Shown here: positions 60,021 to 64,000 of the stretch, one piece after another
Position numbering within the stretch: the first letter of the stretch is position 1
How the letters are laid out: every line of letters begins with the position of its first letter
Assembly (NCBI GenBank): GCA_036785325.1
Contig: JAXIVH010000016.1
Span: 2,155,038 to 2,219,037, forward strand
Direction of reading: 5' to 3'
From: Urophycis tenuis
Taxonomy: Eukaryota > Chordata > Actinopteri > Gadiformes > Phycidae
Length of the DNA stretch: 64,000 nucleotides
The notes under the pieces: generated by a model
Told to the model about the DNA's origin: nothing
Database searches by the model: none
What the model saw: the letters and a program-made list of their open reading frames with translations, nothing else
Position numbers and translations under genes: made by a program

Positions 60021-60786
60021 CATGCTCAGTGGGGTTCTGGATCCTCGCCCCTCATAGTTAAGGTGTCGACCAGATGTCCTTGGGCAAGGCACCTAACTTC
60101 TAGCGAGCTAGCTGTCACCTTGTGTCCAGGCGTGGGTGAATGTTAGGCAATGAGAGCGCCCAACAATGGCTGTATAATGTAGTCCATTTGTTACGTGGTC
60201 TGCCTTACATCCACGGTAACATTATCCTGGGAAAGGTCCCCTTCACCACCCAGCACAGTTGTTATAGGGTTCCCCACATTGGTTTGGAATGCAGTGGTGA
60301 TTTGTTTCTATTTATCTACTTAAATTAACCAGCGTAGTCCATCTTGAAATAACTTTGTATGTATTAAAAAAGAAACACGTTGTCTTCTATCAACCAGTGC
60401 CACAGCTGCGCAGAAAGTTCCATGGAAAGTTCCGATAGACTTTGGCCCGTGGAACGCTGCCAGTTCACTCTCTCCACTTAACCGGGTGGGTGTAATAAGA
60501 CATACGCATGTAAATCTATGCGCGGCATCACACAGTGGCAAAGAAGCTATGCGTATTTACACCAACACTACATCCAGGCCCGCCGCTCCCATCTCTATGG
60601 CCCGCTGAGGAGAGAGTGTTGGACGTCCTGGGAGGGGAGCGTTGAGGCAGTCCATTTGGGCTCGGTTCAGGAGGGAGATTGTCTGTGCCACCCTCTGCGG
60701 CACGGACGCTGAGAAGAGGGGAGGAGTCGAGGAAGAGCAGGAGAGGAAGAGGAGATGGGGAGGAACACTGGCCCCGCCTCATACGC

Positions 60787-63904
<3,118 letters not shown>

Positions 63905-64000
63905 CTGGAACAGTGAAACAAAACCACCCAGTCAGACAACACACCCACCATCGTATGATAGCACTAAGTAGGTTCTGCTAGCATCTGATTGGTTCTGATA

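Overview
The window looks like a piece of a teleost fish nuclear genome. It has spliced vertebrate genes with short GT-AG introns, very many long CA/GT, GA and TA microsatellites, poly-G runs, a 200-base assembly gap, and fish-type transposable elements (Ty3/gypsy, CR1/L2-like LINE, Rex3-like RTE, several hAT elements). No species can be named from the sequence alone.

Layout. Bases 1-15.2 kb are a transposon graveyard: gypsy and LINE remnants, a gypsy element joined head-to-head through a perfect palindrome, a CR1/L2-like LINE inserted into the gypsy integrase, a Rex3-like fragment inserted into that LINE, a hAT nested in another hAT, and a 0.6 kb foldback element. From 15.4 to 20.1 kb, minus strand, lies kcnk4 (TRAAK-type two-pore potassium channel, six coding exons). 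From 23.8 to 39.7 kb, minus strand, lies a cenpf-type centromere protein F gene (about 16 coding exons). It has recognisable CENP-F N- and C-termini but only about half the mammalian length. Its upstream region (about 41.3 kb) holds a CRE-like palindrome. From 45.2 to 46.3 kb, plus strand, lies rd3 (retinal degeneration 3 family, two coding exons). From 48.6 to 53.0 kb, minus strand, lies a complete syntaxin-5 gene (stx5, nine coding exons, 300 residues). At 60.8-63.9 kb, minus strand, are the last three coding exons of a VEGF-family gene (probably vegfb); its 5' part lies beyond the window.

The genes are single eukaryotic transcription units. cenpf and rd3 are divergent, rd3 and stx5 convergent. 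From memory of human gene order, kcnk4, stx5 and vegfb belong to human 11q12-q13, while rd3 and cenpf have their named human relatives at 1q32-q41 beside KCNK2. The block therefore mixes genes from two arms of one ancient duplicated region. This raises the possibility that cenpf and rd3 here are old duplicates lost in mammals.

The most unusual structures are a 21-copy, about 29-bp minisatellite grown out of a stx5 exon/5' splice-site boundary, so the donor sequence is present many times in the intron; the compact cenpf without the mammalian C-terminal CAAX box; a one-base homopolymer frameshift in the first kcnk4 exon; and a Rex3-like insertion that carries inverted copies of its own target flanks.
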